Both the position numbers and the translations under genes were made by a program. The notes under the pieces are model-generated. The model was not told where the DNA came from. It searched no databases and was given only the letters and a program-made list of their open reading frames with translations. This document shows, in pieces, positions 13,101-21,680 of a stretch of 64,000 nt of DNA. This DNA comes from Anniella stebbinsi (Eukaryota > Chordata > Lepidosauria > Squamata > Anniellidae). Position 1 is the stretch's first letter; each line of letters begins with the position of its first letter. The stretch is from assembly GCA_029215795.1 (NCBI GenBank), contig JARDYH010000005.1, positions 35,222,001 to 35,286,000 on the forward strand, in the 5' to 3' direction.

Positions 13101-14990
13101 TGTTACTGATTCACATTTAAGAAAAACATTAAAGGCAATTCATGTATAAGGAAACACAAATTAACGGTGATATCTAGAGATGAAAACATTCAGAAAACAT
13201 ATCTGCTTAAGAAAGCTACCTGAATATAACTGATAAAATCTTCCTTATGAAGTGCTCTCCGTTGTATTTTATATTCAAGGGCTGAGGTCTTCTTAATAAC
13301 TGCCCTGCAGAAATGCAAAAAAGGCAGTATCCTTTCAACACACTGGCAACACACCGTTTCTTAAAAAGAACATTGGTATGGGCTAAATTTTGGCATACAT
13401 CCTCCTATAACCGTATTTATTTACTTTAAATGTTTATGGGCCGCCCAATAACAAAACGTTCTTAGCCTGGCTCATAGGACAAAAACAAACAAGCTAAATC
13501 AATAATAAGCTGCAAAATACAATAAAATATTATGCAGCATTAAGAACCAAATGATGGTCAGTATTTTTTCAGATTTATTTCCTTCTCTGTGTTGATCTAG
13601 ATCTTCAATTCAACCACTTTTCCCAATGCCAGACACATTGTTCAGTTCCACATTTAGTAGATTTCTGTACTACTAAAAATTTTGACAGAATAAAATTCAT
13701 AAATTATGTACATTTATAAAAGCTTAACTGAATCTGTATGATTCATTTTACTCTTAGAATATAGTTCTGCTTTCAGAATTTGCAACTTTGGGATGGAAAT
13801 TGTTGGATTAGAAGAAAAAGAGAGATGTGTTATAGATTGGGACAGAAGGTGTGCTTGATCCTATTGGTAATGGAGAAGATCAGAAAAATGTATATCCGTG
13901 CAAAGTCTTACTTCTAAACACAATCCCCAGCTTCTGATAGTTTGGCTTCATCACTTTTACTAGACACTGCCTCCATATTTGCAAGCATATTTCTATATTC
14001 AAGAAGTCTTCAAACTTTATCAAAACAAATTCTTGGGATTTCACTATACATGCAGCACAATCCTATAAATGCTTATATGGAAATTAGTCCCACTCTTTTC
14101 AATAGGACTTACTATGCAGTAAGCATGTTTCAGGTTGAGGCCTTAAAACAGCAATTGTAACCAGTTTCAAGTATTTGTGCACTGTTATTTTCAACTAATT
14201 TGCCAAATTATTTCAACAGTCAATTCAAATTAAGTTTAAAACTCAATCTCAAGTATACATAGAGTGTACCCAGAAAATTATCTTCTGTGTCTCTACTTAA
14301 GAAATGACTTCAATACAATTCCAAAGTTTTAACAAGAAGATCTAGGATTTGATTATAGGCTGCAACGTAATATTGATTTGCTAATGCAATTTTCTGCAGA
14401 AGGCTATTCTAGCTAAGGAATTTCGTGGTTCTAGTTTGCAACTAGGTTTCCTTCAAGCATCTTTTATGCGATAAACCAATTCGTTACAAAACTGTTAGAA
14501 ACTATTATGTAAAAACAAGTAATGGATAGCCATCTTATTTTCATGAGGATCACAAGAATACAAATAGCAAATGCATCGGGTTTGGGGGGTGTACAATCGA
14601 GCTTCTCTAATCAGAGGTAATAACTGGCAGGGTGAAAGAAGGGAATATAATTGTTCTTGAACATTCTGGTTCAATTAAAAGCGTGGTCATGCATATCTAC
14701 TCTAATGGAGGTTTCAAGAAATTCGCTTCAAGAAGCCGGAACTCCCCACCACTACCACCATTTTTACTTCCTATGCCCAATAAACGAGCCGTTTTCCATC
14801 CCAGTTACCATCAAAACCGACACATCATTGCATCATTGCCTTTCTTTGGATCCTATGACAGCCTGAATCCAGTACGCCCAAGCCCCTGCCTCGCTCACCT
14901 GATCTCCTTGCGAGTGAAGAGTCCGACCCTCTCCAGCTGCTCTAGCTCGGGGATCCTGTCTTCAATGCGTTGCTCGATCCTCTCTGCCAT
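1013..14990 (-). CDS. UTP6: UTP6 small-subunit processome component, exons 1-11, partial at the 3' end
   Basis: UTP6 is a U3 snoRNA-associated nucleolar protein of the small-subunit processome, needed for early 18S pre-rRNA cleavage. Eleven exons on the minus strand join to 967 nt (322 codons plus 1 nt): 14899-14990, 13220-13304, 11636-11677, 11451-11543, 9277-9324, 8438-8501, 7253-7371, 6282-6359, 4431-4512, 3910-3991, 1013-1194. All junctions are GT-AG and phases agree. The start is the ATG at 14990 (MAERIEQRIEDRIPELEQLE), matching the family N-terminus. The first ~80 residues are the UTP6 N-terminal domain; the rest are HAT (half-a-TPR) helical repeats, best seen in exon 7 (ALWIMAAKWEMEDRLSS). 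Human UTP6 is about 597 residues, so slightly over half is present; the remaining exons lie left of base 1. It is divergently arranged with SUZ12. Identification is by recalled family sequence, not by a search. Confidence 0.95.
1438..1645 (-). mobile_element. Sauria SINE, antisense copy
   Basis: The reverse complement carries the tRNA-like head (GTGGTGTAGTGGTTAGGGTG), a middle part with CTCACAAGTTGTGAGGATAA, and the tail GGATATAAATGTAATAAATA. It sits in UTP6 intron 10 in the same sense as UTP6 transcription. Confidence 0.88.
2034..2153. mobile_element. Short inverted-repeat MITE (CTGGTGCCTTCCAG family)
   Basis: The left arm (CCCCAAGCTGGTGCCTTCCA) is mirrored by the right arm (GGAGGGCACCATGTTGGGG), with ACTCCCATCAGTCCCAGCCA and its complement around the centre. 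The same family recurs at 2962, 5170, 11094, 24738, 40306, 41893 and 49046. Confidence 0.75.
2745..2945 (+). mobile_element. CR1-like LINE 3' end
   Basis: It carries the recurrent reptile segment with AGAGTGCTGGACTAGATGAA and TGGTCTGATCCAGC, and ends in CTTCTTATGTTCTT, an octamer-like CR1-type tail. It is related to 16722-17285 (antisense) and 23165-23325. Confidence 0.65.
2962..3095. mobile_element. Short inverted-repeat MITE (same family as 2034-2153)
   Basis: AGGGGTGGGGAACGTGTGGC on the left is mirrored by CACCATGTTCCCCATCCTTT on the right. Inner arms are GGACTACAACTCCCATCAG and its complement GATGGGAGCTGCAGTCC. Confidence 0.75.
3698..3717 (+). repeat. Run of 20 G in UTP6 intron 10
   Basis: An uninterrupted poly-G tract on the plus strand, so C-rich in the UTP6 sense strand. 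It lies about 190 bp downstream of exon 10 in the transcript. It can form G-quadruplex on the template strand and is likely to vary in length or be misread. Confidence 0.9.
3910..3991 (-). CDS. UTP6: UTP6 coding exon 10
   Basis: 82 nt. The split codon gives Gly, followed by AEFLLSLLSIAKLFDFTQDL and QTEILE. The acceptor is TATCCTAG and the donor AAA/GTAAGT. It corresponds to the human segment GAEFHVSLLSIAQLFDFAKD. Confidence 0.92.
4431..4512 (-). CDS. UTP6: UTP6 coding exon 9
   Basis: 82 nt encoding GEFNYSEDILNGEMARIVCK and then NATQKIK plus one base. The acceptor is TTATAG and the donor AAAG/GTAACC. It aligns over its whole length with the human YSEEILKGELAWIIYKNS block but is one of the less conserved exons. 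Confidence 0.88.
5170..5302. mobile_element. Short inverted-repeat MITE (CTGGTGCCCTCCAG family)
   Basis: CCCCCAACCTGGTGCCCTCC is mirrored by GGGCACCAGGTTAGGG. The centre holds CTAGCCAGCATGGCAATTAT and AATGCTGGGAGTTGTAGGCC. Located in UTP6 intron 8 (between exons 8 and 9). Confidence 0.72.
6282..6359 (-). CDS. UTP6: UTP6 coding exon 8
   Basis: 78 nt, phase 0 at both ends, encoding YFRMELMHAEKQRKEKKEFE and then QAKMDL. The acceptor is CCTGCAG and the donor TTG/GTAAGA. It is lysine- and glutamate-rich and probably a charged helix. Confidence 0.94.
7253..7371 (-). CDS. UTP6: UTP6 coding exon 7 (HAT repeat core)
   Basis: 119 nt. The split codon gives Ala, followed by LWIMAAKWEMEDRLSSENAR and QLFLRALRFHPECPKLYQE. 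This is the most conserved UTP6 exon in the window and carries the Trp, Glu and Pro positions typical of a HAT repeat. The donor is GAG/GTAGCT. Confidence 0.96.
8438..8501 (-). CDS. UTP6: UTP6 coding exon 6
   Basis: 64 nt encoding NRKIQLSKVFSSMLALHPNK, Pro and one base of the next codon. The acceptor TTTCCTAACAG has a good pyrimidine tract. The first five residues (NRKIQ) replace human ATKTR with the same length, after which the match is strong. Confidence 0.9.
9277..9324 (-). CDS. UTP6: UTP6 coding exon 5 (48-nt small exon)
   Basis: 48 nt, phase 0 at both ends, encoding DDLQLWLSHVAFCKKW, a HAT-repeat helix. The acceptor is CACTAG and the donor TGG/GTGAGT. A run of 13 G on the plus strand lies just upstream of it in the intron (9343-9355). 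Confidence 0.92.
10435..10757. mobile_element. hAT-like non-autonomous element (AACAACCCAG family)
   Basis: It contains repeated blocks of AACAACCCAGAG/AACAACCCAGGAA and CTGGATTGTTTG, with inverted-like ends around ACTGTTGAACCCTGGTTGTT and CCCCAACAACCCATGAGTTG. A related copy occurs at 29926-30318 and a weaker one at 33800-34070. Family and ends are approximate. Confidence 0.5.
11094..11231. mobile_element. Short inverted-repeat MITE
   Basis: AGGGGTGGGGAACATGTGGC on the left and CATCTGGAGGACCACAGGTT followed by CTGCACCCC on the right. Same family as 2034-2153. Located in UTP6 intron 4. Confidence 0.7.
11451..11543 (-). CDS. UTP6: UTP6 coding exon 4
   Basis: 93 nt, phase 0 at both ends, encoding RIGYSFKKDEIEYSIVQRIH and then GIFKRATTKWK. 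The intron before it is only 92 bp. The donor AAA/GTAAGC is slightly weak at the last exon base. Confidence 0.93.
11636..11677 (-). CDS. UTP6: UTP6 coding exon 3 (42-nt small exon)
   Basis: A small exon encoding YEINLLELIKKRRS. The acceptor is TTACCAG and the donor TCG/GTAAGT. It is phase 0 at both ends and therefore skippable without a frameshift. It matches the family block YEINLLELIQRRRT. Confidence 0.92.
11809..11940. mobile_element. TTAA-flanked palindromic MITE, copy 1
   Basis: 132 bp. The left arm ATCCTATGCATGTTTAGACA and GGCCTACCATTCCCAGCATG is mirrored by CATGCTGGGAGTGGTAGGCC and TGTCTAAGCATGTATAGTAT. It is followed by TTAA (11941-11944) and preceded by ATAA, a probable mutated TTAA. 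This suggests a piggyBac-type footprint. It lies in UTP6 intron 2. Confidence 0.72.
12656..12900 (+). mobile_element. tRNA-derived SINE (GCTCAGAGGTAGAGC head)
   Basis: The head resembles polymerase III A and B boxes (TTGCTCAGAGGTAGAGC and GAGTTCAACCTC), followed by GAGCGCTGCTGCCAGTCAGT and a diverged TCTGATTTGGTCTAAGGCAG tail. Antisense relatives lie at 16262-16440 and 35090-35262. It is not an intact tRNA gene. Confidence 0.68.
13220..13304 (-). CDS. UTP6: UTP6 coding exon 2
   Basis: 85 nt, acceptor CTGCAG, donor CAG/GTAGC. The split codon from exon 1 completes as Arg. The exon encodes AVIKKTSALEYKIQRRALHK followed by EDFISYIQ, close to the human segment that follows EIK. It ends in phase 0 at codon 59, the same codon as I recall for the human protein. 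Confidence 0.93.
14899..14990 (-). CDS. UTP6: UTP6 coding exon 1
   Basis: 92 nt encoding the initiator Met to EI plus two bases of the next codon. It opens MAERIEQRIEDRIPELEQLE and continues through VGLFTRKEI. The donor reads AG/GTGAGC on the minus strand. The ATG sits directly below a GC-richer 5' region, which supports the start choice. Confidence 0.93.
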
Positions 14991-15260
14991 GACCGGGGAA
15001 AGCGCTTACACAGGAGCTCTATGCGGAGCAATCCACGCACATGGGGAAGTCCCACCTCTGCTTCCTGTAGCCAGGGAACGACCAAGCCAGGCCGTCGTAG
15101 TGGTCGCCGCCCTTTCCTTCCGCCTAGACCGGCACTGGGCTCTTCTGCTGCCTCCCTGCGGCTCCCAGCGGAACTGCAGCTTTTTCTGGCTTCGGGCAGG
15201 AAAAGATCAGCAGGGCGCATCTGCGCCGAGGTCATGTGTGATGCCACCCGATTCTAGCCC
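14991..15260 (-). promoter_or_regulatory. UTP6: UTP6 5' region and putative promoter
   Basis: A GC-richer stretch immediately upstream of the UTP6 ATG, without an obvious TATA box. It contains ETS-like sites on the minus strand (CGGAAG at 15117-15122 and a GGAAG near 15061-15066). A TATA-less, ETS-bearing promoter fits a ribosome-biogenesis housekeeping gene. The transcription start is not determined; long open frames here are compositional. Confidence 0.5.
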
Positions 15261-15296
15261 TCGTTATTGGGAAGTAAAACCTGGTCTAGACCTCCA

Positions 15297-15751
15297 TGGG
15301 GTGACCATATGGAATGGAGGAAAGGGCTCTTGTATCTTTAAGGTTCTATACAAAAGGGAATTTTGGCAGGTGTTATTTGTATGCATGCAGCACCTGGTGA
15401 AATTCCCTCTTTGTCACAACAGTTAAAGCTGCAGGAGCTCTTTTGTATCTGGTCACTCTAGCATAGTTAAGCAAAATGTCTGTGGTGTGTGTCATACCTC
15501 TGCAAATTTGGCAACAATATGGTTTGCGGTGAGGTACAGAACTGGTCTGGCAGGTCACCAAAGTGCAGTTTACGCCCTGCCCTCTTTTGTATCTGGTCAC
15601 TCTAGTATAGCTCCTTCAGCTTTAACTGTTGTGATGAAGAGGGAATTTCACCAGGTGCTGCATGCATACAAATAACACCAGCTGAAATTCCCTTTTCTAT
15701 ACAACTGTTAAATATACAGGAGCCCTGTCCTTTCCGTACGGTCACCCTAGA
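15297..15751. mobile_element. hAT-like foldback element, larger copy with internal insertion
   Basis: The outer ends GGGTGACCATATGG and CCGTACGGTCACCC are inverted. Two arms carry the same blocks in opposite orientation (TGGTGAAATTCCCTC and GAGGGAATTTCACCA; GTTATTTGTATGCATGCAGC and GCTGCATGCATACAAATAAC). The arms are separated by about 100 bp of unrelated sequence (about 15465-15575) that is bordered on both sides by TATCTGGTCACTCTAG. It is related to 21681-22000 and lies just upstream of the UTP6 5' region. Confidence 0.75.
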
Positions 15752-15911
15752 CCTGTGGTAAAAAGAGAGAGGAGCATACTGAGCTGGCAGTGGACAGTTC
15801 CCCTGAGGAAGAGGGGATGGTATCCAAATTAGTCTGACTTCATTAATTTCAATAGGTCTACTCTAAATAGGTAATACTAGATACATCCCATAAGAAATGA
15901 CCCCTTACAGG

Positions 15912-16267
15912 GGCCCCCTCCACAAGAATGCGCCTTTGCGCCTGGTTCCGCGATTATGCGCATTATCGCGGAGGCGCATTTACTCACAATCCCTCTGCAC
16001 GGGAGGCGGCGGGAAGCGGCGAAGCGCATTAAAAGATGCCCAAAAAGCGCTTTCCAGGTAGTTAATGCGCATAATCGCTTGTTCACACAGCGAAAATGCG
16101 CTTTAACGGCCGGAGCAAAATAAAAGTCGCTATTTAACGCGCGTTCGAAAATGCGCATTATCGGGGAGATAACGCGCCTGTACGCCCGTTTTGCGCTCCG
16201 CTCGTGTGTAGGTAAAATTTATAATGAGCCTTCAAGGCTCATTAAACGCCCCGTGTGGAGGAGGCCC
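15912..16267 (-). mobile_element. CpG-rich palindromic element, copy 1 (inverted)
   Basis: 356 bp. It starts GGCCCCCTCCACAAG and ends GTGTGGAGGAGGCC, an inverted terminal repeat of about 15 bp. The interior is packed with TTATGCGCATTA-like palindromes and retains many CpG. It is the reverse orientation of the copies at 19185 and 24272. No transposase is encoded. Confidence 0.85.
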
Positions 16268-16440
16268 AAGTCGTATCATTGGTCCATCGAACCCAGTATT
16301 GTACTGCTCAGTACCATGGCTCTCCTGGGTTTCAGACAGGGGTCTTTCTCAACCCTGCAGATTCAGAGGATTCAGTGTGGGAACTTCTGCATGTAAGCAT
16401 GTCCTGTACTATTGAGCTACAGCTCTTCCCCCGCTTCAGG
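16262..16440 (-). mobile_element. tRNA-derived SINE, antisense, diverged
   Basis: It contains TCATTGGTCCATCGAACCCA, CTCTCCTGGGTTTCAGACAG and TGAGCTACAGCTCTTCCCC, the antisense form of the 12656 family. It abuts the palindromic element copy 1. Confidence 0.6.
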
Positions 16441-16721
16441 CTGTGCATGGAGGCGTGGGAGGGTCCCATTTTTAATGTTCCTCTGTGATTAAAGAAAAAC
16501 CCTCTCCTCCCTGCAACAAGAAAACTAGCACATCAGGGAGAAAGCTTTTCTACTTTCAAAAGAGTTCCATCCTCCCCAACGCAGCCCAAACATTCAAAAC
16601 TGTGGACTCCTTCACCTACAGATTGTACTGTCTCATTCTACTGCAGATGTAGATCATGACAAAACTTTGGTCCCAGGGAGTTCAACGGGTCTTCCACCCA
16701 GATATTTATGCACAGGACTGC

Positions 16722-17285
16722 AGCATTAAGAACATAAGAAGACCCAAGCTGAAGCAGACCAAAAGTTCATCTAGTTCAGCATTCTGTTCACACAGTGACC
16801 AAGCAACTGCTATGAGAAGCCCACATCAGTGCAACAGCACTTTCTCGCTTGTGGTATTCGTGGTTATATCTAGCCACCATGACTAGTAGCCAATGGCAGT
16901 GTTATCCTCCATTAATTTGTCTAATCACCTTTTAAATCCATCCAAGTTGGTGGCTACCACCACACTTTGTGGTAATTAATTTCATACTTTAACTATGCAC
17001 TGTGTGAAGAAGTACTTCCTTTTATCTATCCTTCAACTCCCACCCTTCAGCTTCATGGGATGACCCCCAGTTCAAGTATTATGAAGGAGAAAAATGTCTC
17101 CCTATCCACTTCCTCCATACCATGCATAATTTTGTAGACTTCTACCACAATTCCCTTTACACACCTTTTTTCCTAAGTTAAGCAGTACCAAATATTGTAA
17201 CCTTTCTTCAGAGGGAAGTTTCTCCAGCCCCTCAACTGTTTAGGTTGCCATTTTCTGCAGCTTTTCAACACCTCAACCCAGGAAA
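16722..17285 (-). mobile_element. CR1-type LINE 3' fragment, antisense
   Basis: It begins AACATAAGAAGACCCAAGCT and runs through the familiar reptile CR1 blocks AAGAAGTACTTCCTTTTATC, GGAGAAAAATGTCTCCCTAT and CAGAGGGAAGTTTCTCCAGC. No long open frame remains. Confidence 0.7.
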
Positions 17286-17838
17286 TGAGTTCAAGAATAG
17301 GTGCGCTAAAGATCCTGACCTGCTCCTAATATGTTGGAAATTAATTGTGGTTACTGAAAGTTATAGTCCTACGCACATTTCACTGGCAGAAAGTTCCATT
17401 GAACACAACTCTAAGTAACAATGTATAGGACCCAGCTGCAGAAGCTGTGGGAAATACACTCTGAATATGCTCAAAGGTAGTATATTATAATTGAAATTAC
17501 ATGTTCCAGTATTGAGCCAAGAAACAAACATAAGCTTGGCACCTGTCCTGTATCCGATTAAGCCCTGGGTTCATATGTGGCAAAATGATTGCATAAAAGT
17601 TTTGTAATATATCCAGCTCATACATCAACTATTATTGTCATTCTCACAAAACAAATTTGTTTGTGTGAATTTACCATATCCAATCTGGGATTAAAGGGCT
17701 TCCAGTTACAGGATGTAACTTCCAGGCAAATTAAGAGTTTCAAAGACTCGCCCTCTACCAAGGAAGTATGCTTGGCCAGTGTTGCATCAAATATCTACCT
17801 ATGTTCCTGCTGCTCTGAAGAAGATCGCAATTGACTAA

Positions 17839-17881
17839 GGGTGTGATTCTATGCATGTTTACACCGGGGGGGGGGGGGGGG
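17839..17881. mobile_element. TTAA MITE fragment ending in a run of 16 G
   Basis: GGGTGTGATTCTATGCATGT matches the left arm of the elements at 11809 and 18370. It is preceded by CTAA, a probable mutated TTAA. The arm is interrupted after ACACC by 16 consecutive G (17866-17881), and no right arm is seen. Confidence 0.55.
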
Positions 17882-18369
17882 AGTCCTACAATAAGCCCTG
17901 AGACTCCATTCTTGTTGACACAGTTAATAAAGTGAGGTTCATATTTTCCAGTAAAGAGAAAAGGCATTCCTACTCCATTTGGTCCATTAATGAGTCCATG
18001 TGCTCCATATATTGATGTGGGGAACAGGGAGGCAAATACTTCACTCCCCACTTTTGAGAACCCCTTCATAGAAAACAGGTTGCAAAAGGTGTTGACACAC
18101 TTTTCAACCCACACTGATACAGTGGTGGTGCTGGGAATGATTGCTTCTCCACACTGCTACAGGCCTCAAGAGATGCATTTGTACATTGTGCGTCCTGACT
18201 GTGAAACCCTAGATACAATATGTAAAGATGTGGGTACTGCCATAGAGAAAGCCTTCCATCTACACATCACCAGCTGTGCTTCTACCACAGGCATGACACC
18301 TATATTAATACATTCTTGTCCCATTTTGCCAGCACCTGACTTCATGGTATTTTTCCCAAAGACACTTAA

Positions 18370-18487
18370 GGGTGCAATCCTATGCATGTTCAGACAGAAA
18401 AGTCCTACAACTCCCATCATCCCCAGCCATTCCCCATGCTGTGAGTTGTATGACTTTTTTCTGTCTCAGTAAGTGTAGGATTGCACC
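18370..18487. mobile_element. TTAA-flanked palindromic MITE, copy 2
   Basis: 118 bp, bounded by TTAA at 18366-18369 and 18488-18491. The ends GGGTGCAATCCTATGCATG and AGTGTAGGATTGCACC are inverted, and inner arms CAGACAGAAAAGTCCTACAA and ACTTTTTTCTGTCTC are also mirrored. Confidence 0.82.
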
Positions 18488-19184
18488 TTAAAGCACATTT
18501 TCATGTTTTTTTCCCTTGCCTATGTATCCTGTTAGGCTATGGTATGAATCACACCTCTTCTATGACTACAGCACCATATAATAGGGTCTATTCCCCCATA
18601 GCTATAGATCCAGTGGCTTCATAGCTCTATCTGTAAAGACCTCTACTTGCTGGCACAAGGATGGCTCCTTATGTGCTGGAGCACACCTAAATCTATTCAT
18701 CTGAACTATGTATTTATATTTGTTACTCTACTGTTCAATCAATTGCAGAGGTGCAGTGACCTTCCATCGTGTACAACTATCTTCCTGAAATACTTCTCCC
18801 TGAAGTTATGTTACACAGAAAATGTTCAGAAACATCCTTGACTGCAAAGCTACAACTATATTTCCATTAGATTAAAAGAACCATTTACATAACTATGCAA
18901 ATGGCAACAAACGTCTTGTGGCACTCTTAAGGACTATGCATACTTACTTGAGAATGACCCACTAAACACTAATTCTAGTTAACAGGCCTAGAATTGAGCT
19001 GGAAGCCTAGCAACCACGGAGTTCTGCCCCCTTACCTAGAAAAATAATGACGCTTATAGCCCAGTCAGCTTCAGTAAAGAGACAGTGGTAGTAACACCAA
19101 TAACAAAAATATCAAAAGACCAATATGAGCCTCTTTCCCTCCAGGGTAACAGCAGTAGAGCATTCTTTCTTTTTTAGCTACTAT

Positions 19185-19529
19185 GGCTACCTCCACAAGA
19201 GAGGTTTAATGCTCTTTGAAGGCTCATTATAAATTTTACCTCCACACCAGCGGAGCGCAAAACGGGCGTAGAGGCGCGTTATCTCCCGGATTATGCGCAT
19301 TATCGAATGTGCGTTAAATAGCTACTTTTATTTTGCTCCGGCCGTTAAAGCGCATTTTCGCCGTGTGAACAAGCGATTATGCGCATTAACTTCTTGTAAA
19401 GTGCTTTTTGGACATCAATTAATGCGCTTCACCGCCTCCCGTGCAGAGGGATTAGGAGTAAATGCGCCTCCGCGATAATGCGCATAATCGCCGAACCGGG
19501 CACAAAAGCGCATCCTTGTGGAGGGGGCC
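19185..19529 (+). mobile_element. CpG-rich palindromic element, copy 2
   Basis: 345 bp. It starts GGCTACCTCCACAAG and ends CTTGTGGAGGGGGCC. It is flanked by TAT on both sides, a possible 3-bp target duplication. The interior has at least six TTATGCGCATTA-like palindromes. It aligns along its full length with copies 1 (reverse) and 3. Confidence 0.87.
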
Positions 19530-19662
19530 TATCACCCAGTTTCAGGTGCTCAGTGTTGCAGCTTTGTAAAACCAATTCATATAAACACCAATAGGAGTGT
19601 AAGAACATCAGATTCACCATAGGAAGAAAAAACTCTGGAGCAATTCTTTGGAAGAGAATAAT

Positions 19663-19721
19663 GGCCCTGTTCAGAAGACACCTTTAACCACGGTGGTTTA
19701 AGGTGTCTTCTGAACAGGGCC
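19663..19721. repeat. 59-bp near-perfect palindrome
   Basis: GGCCCTGTTCAGAAGACACC and GGTGTCTTCTGAACAGGGCC are exact inverted arms around a TTTAACCACGGTGGTTTAA core with a single mismatched pair. The arm sequence resembles hAT-type termini of the kind also glimpsed near 39230 and 39531. It is probably a minimal non-autonomous element made of two fused termini. Confidence 0.85.
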
Positions 19722-21680
19722 CAAAAATTCAGTTTCTCTTGTGTTAATATCCCAATTGAGTTCTAACCCTGGCTTGATGTAAAGTTGGACAAACAGATTG
19801 TGCAATTCATTTTCCTACCAGTGTATGCCTTCTGAAAGCAGGAACAGAAAAATAGTAGATCTTCTTCTTTAGTTGTTTCTAATTCTCTAGCCATCCATAG
19901 GTCAAACACTCCTCTTTTGACATGTAAGCTCTTCATATGCCGTCCACAGAAGAGCAAGGATATATGGTAATACTGCCCAATTGGCAATTAATAGCCCTTG
20001 TTAAAACTTGTCAGCATCTTACAAGAGTCACAACTGATATGAGCATATAAGCAAAGCTGAATTTACTCTGTATGACCCATAGCTAGTCTCAAAGCATAAC
20101 AAAAAGAAAGAAAGCAGTGTACAGCAGAACAATGAAATTCCAAAGGTTTTCTGCTTTGAGTGTGTCTAAAGCCATGTGGCTAAAAACACACACACAAACA
20201 CCGAGTAACAATCAAGATATTTAAAATGCTGAGACAAACTAATCTGTGATGTTGCATGACTAGTACAACGACAAATTAAGTAGAATATTCTGTTTCTGAA
20301 AGATATCCCTGAACATATTCTGCATGCAAAAAACCAGTCCAACAAAGTGATCCTTAGAACAATTAACATTATAGACTGTCAAAAGTATTCAGGCCAAAGT
20401 AACAAACGCAGCGCATGACAGGCAAGCAAAGACCAGACCTACGAGAACAGTGCACAGTAGATTTGGAATGCAACTCAAAATGCAACCTGACATGTCCTTT
20501 GTTCTTTGCCCCTTCAGAAAATCTACTTTAAATGCTTCCTGTGTGCCCATTTTGTAAGTTTATCATCTGAATGGATCACAGAAAATTGGGGTGGAAAGAA
20601 TCCATTACAAATTTTTTAGAGTAGCAGAGACTAAGGTCTCAGAAATGTTACTCTGGAATAATCGGAAGGAGACCCTTAACTGTCCCTCATGCTCTGTTGC
20701 TGCTGCAATCTTTTAATAATATATTTGTTTAAGAGCAATTTGCCCTTGAGCTAATATATCAAGTACCATACACCACTTTGATCCTCTTGGTACAATTTCT
20801 AAAAGTCACCTAATGATACAAGTAGTTTTAAAGTCAGACTAATACTGCTACTTCCCATCAAAACATGGGACAATGATCACAGAAAATAATGTGCCCTGTT
20901 AGTGCTTATCTCTGTCAAACTAATCACCTTAAATGCAATTTAAATCAGTTTATGGAAAGGTATACATCATATTTTAAATGGCTTAAAGAACTGAAATTAT
21001 AACTTTTTCCCCTCTAAGAGAATAGTGGCCAAATAATCTAAAATAATCACATTGAAAGAGTTCTATTGTTGCTCCTTGTTTTTCTTCACAAAAAGGAGTT
21101 ATTATCTCCTGTCTTCCCTCGAGTAGAAACATCACTATTCCACAAGCATGATATACCTCTCAGGCTACCCACCTGCTGGTATACAAAGGGTCAGAGCAGA
21201 AATGCTCTGAATCGTTAACTAAAGAAAATAGTAGTACGTAGTATGTTCAATCATATACATATTTCTGCTAACACCAGAAATAATGGACATAGGTTTTCTT
21301 TGCATTTTTCTCTTGACACAACAGCTATGTTCAGGTAATCATTATCTTTTCTCCCCCTTGAACAGGCAAGATTCAAGAAGATATTACCTACAATTGAAAC
21401 AATTCTAAGGCTGAACTTTTATGAGTCATGCTTGACTATTATTCATATTTAGACCAAAATGAACTGCTTCTTGGTTGCTTTTGGATTTGAAGATTTGTGG
21501 GTAGGGCATTTTCTGTAAGTGATGGAGTTGGCATGACTTGAGTTTTCTCCTTAAATATAGCTCACGTTTTGTACAGATTGCAATCCTATATCCACTTACT
21601 TGGGAATAGGCAGCACTGAATTCAACAGGCCTTACTTATGAGTAGACATGCCTCTACTGTGGCCTGTTATTTACTTTGAA

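Noticed and set aside
14632..15426. A 264-codon plus-strand open frame over the UTP6 start region.
   Set aside because: It covers UTP6 exon 1 antisense, the promoter and a foldback element, has no recognisable domain, and reflects local GC content.
19293..19478. The three palindromic elements each contain an open frame starting MRIIE in the same position (15.9-16.15, 19.3 and 24.4 kb), suggesting a small conserved protein.
   Set aside because: Differences between copies 2 and 3 fall largely at amino-acid-changing positions or follow CpG decay, with no excess of silent changes. The shared frame is explained by nucleotide similarity of a repeat.
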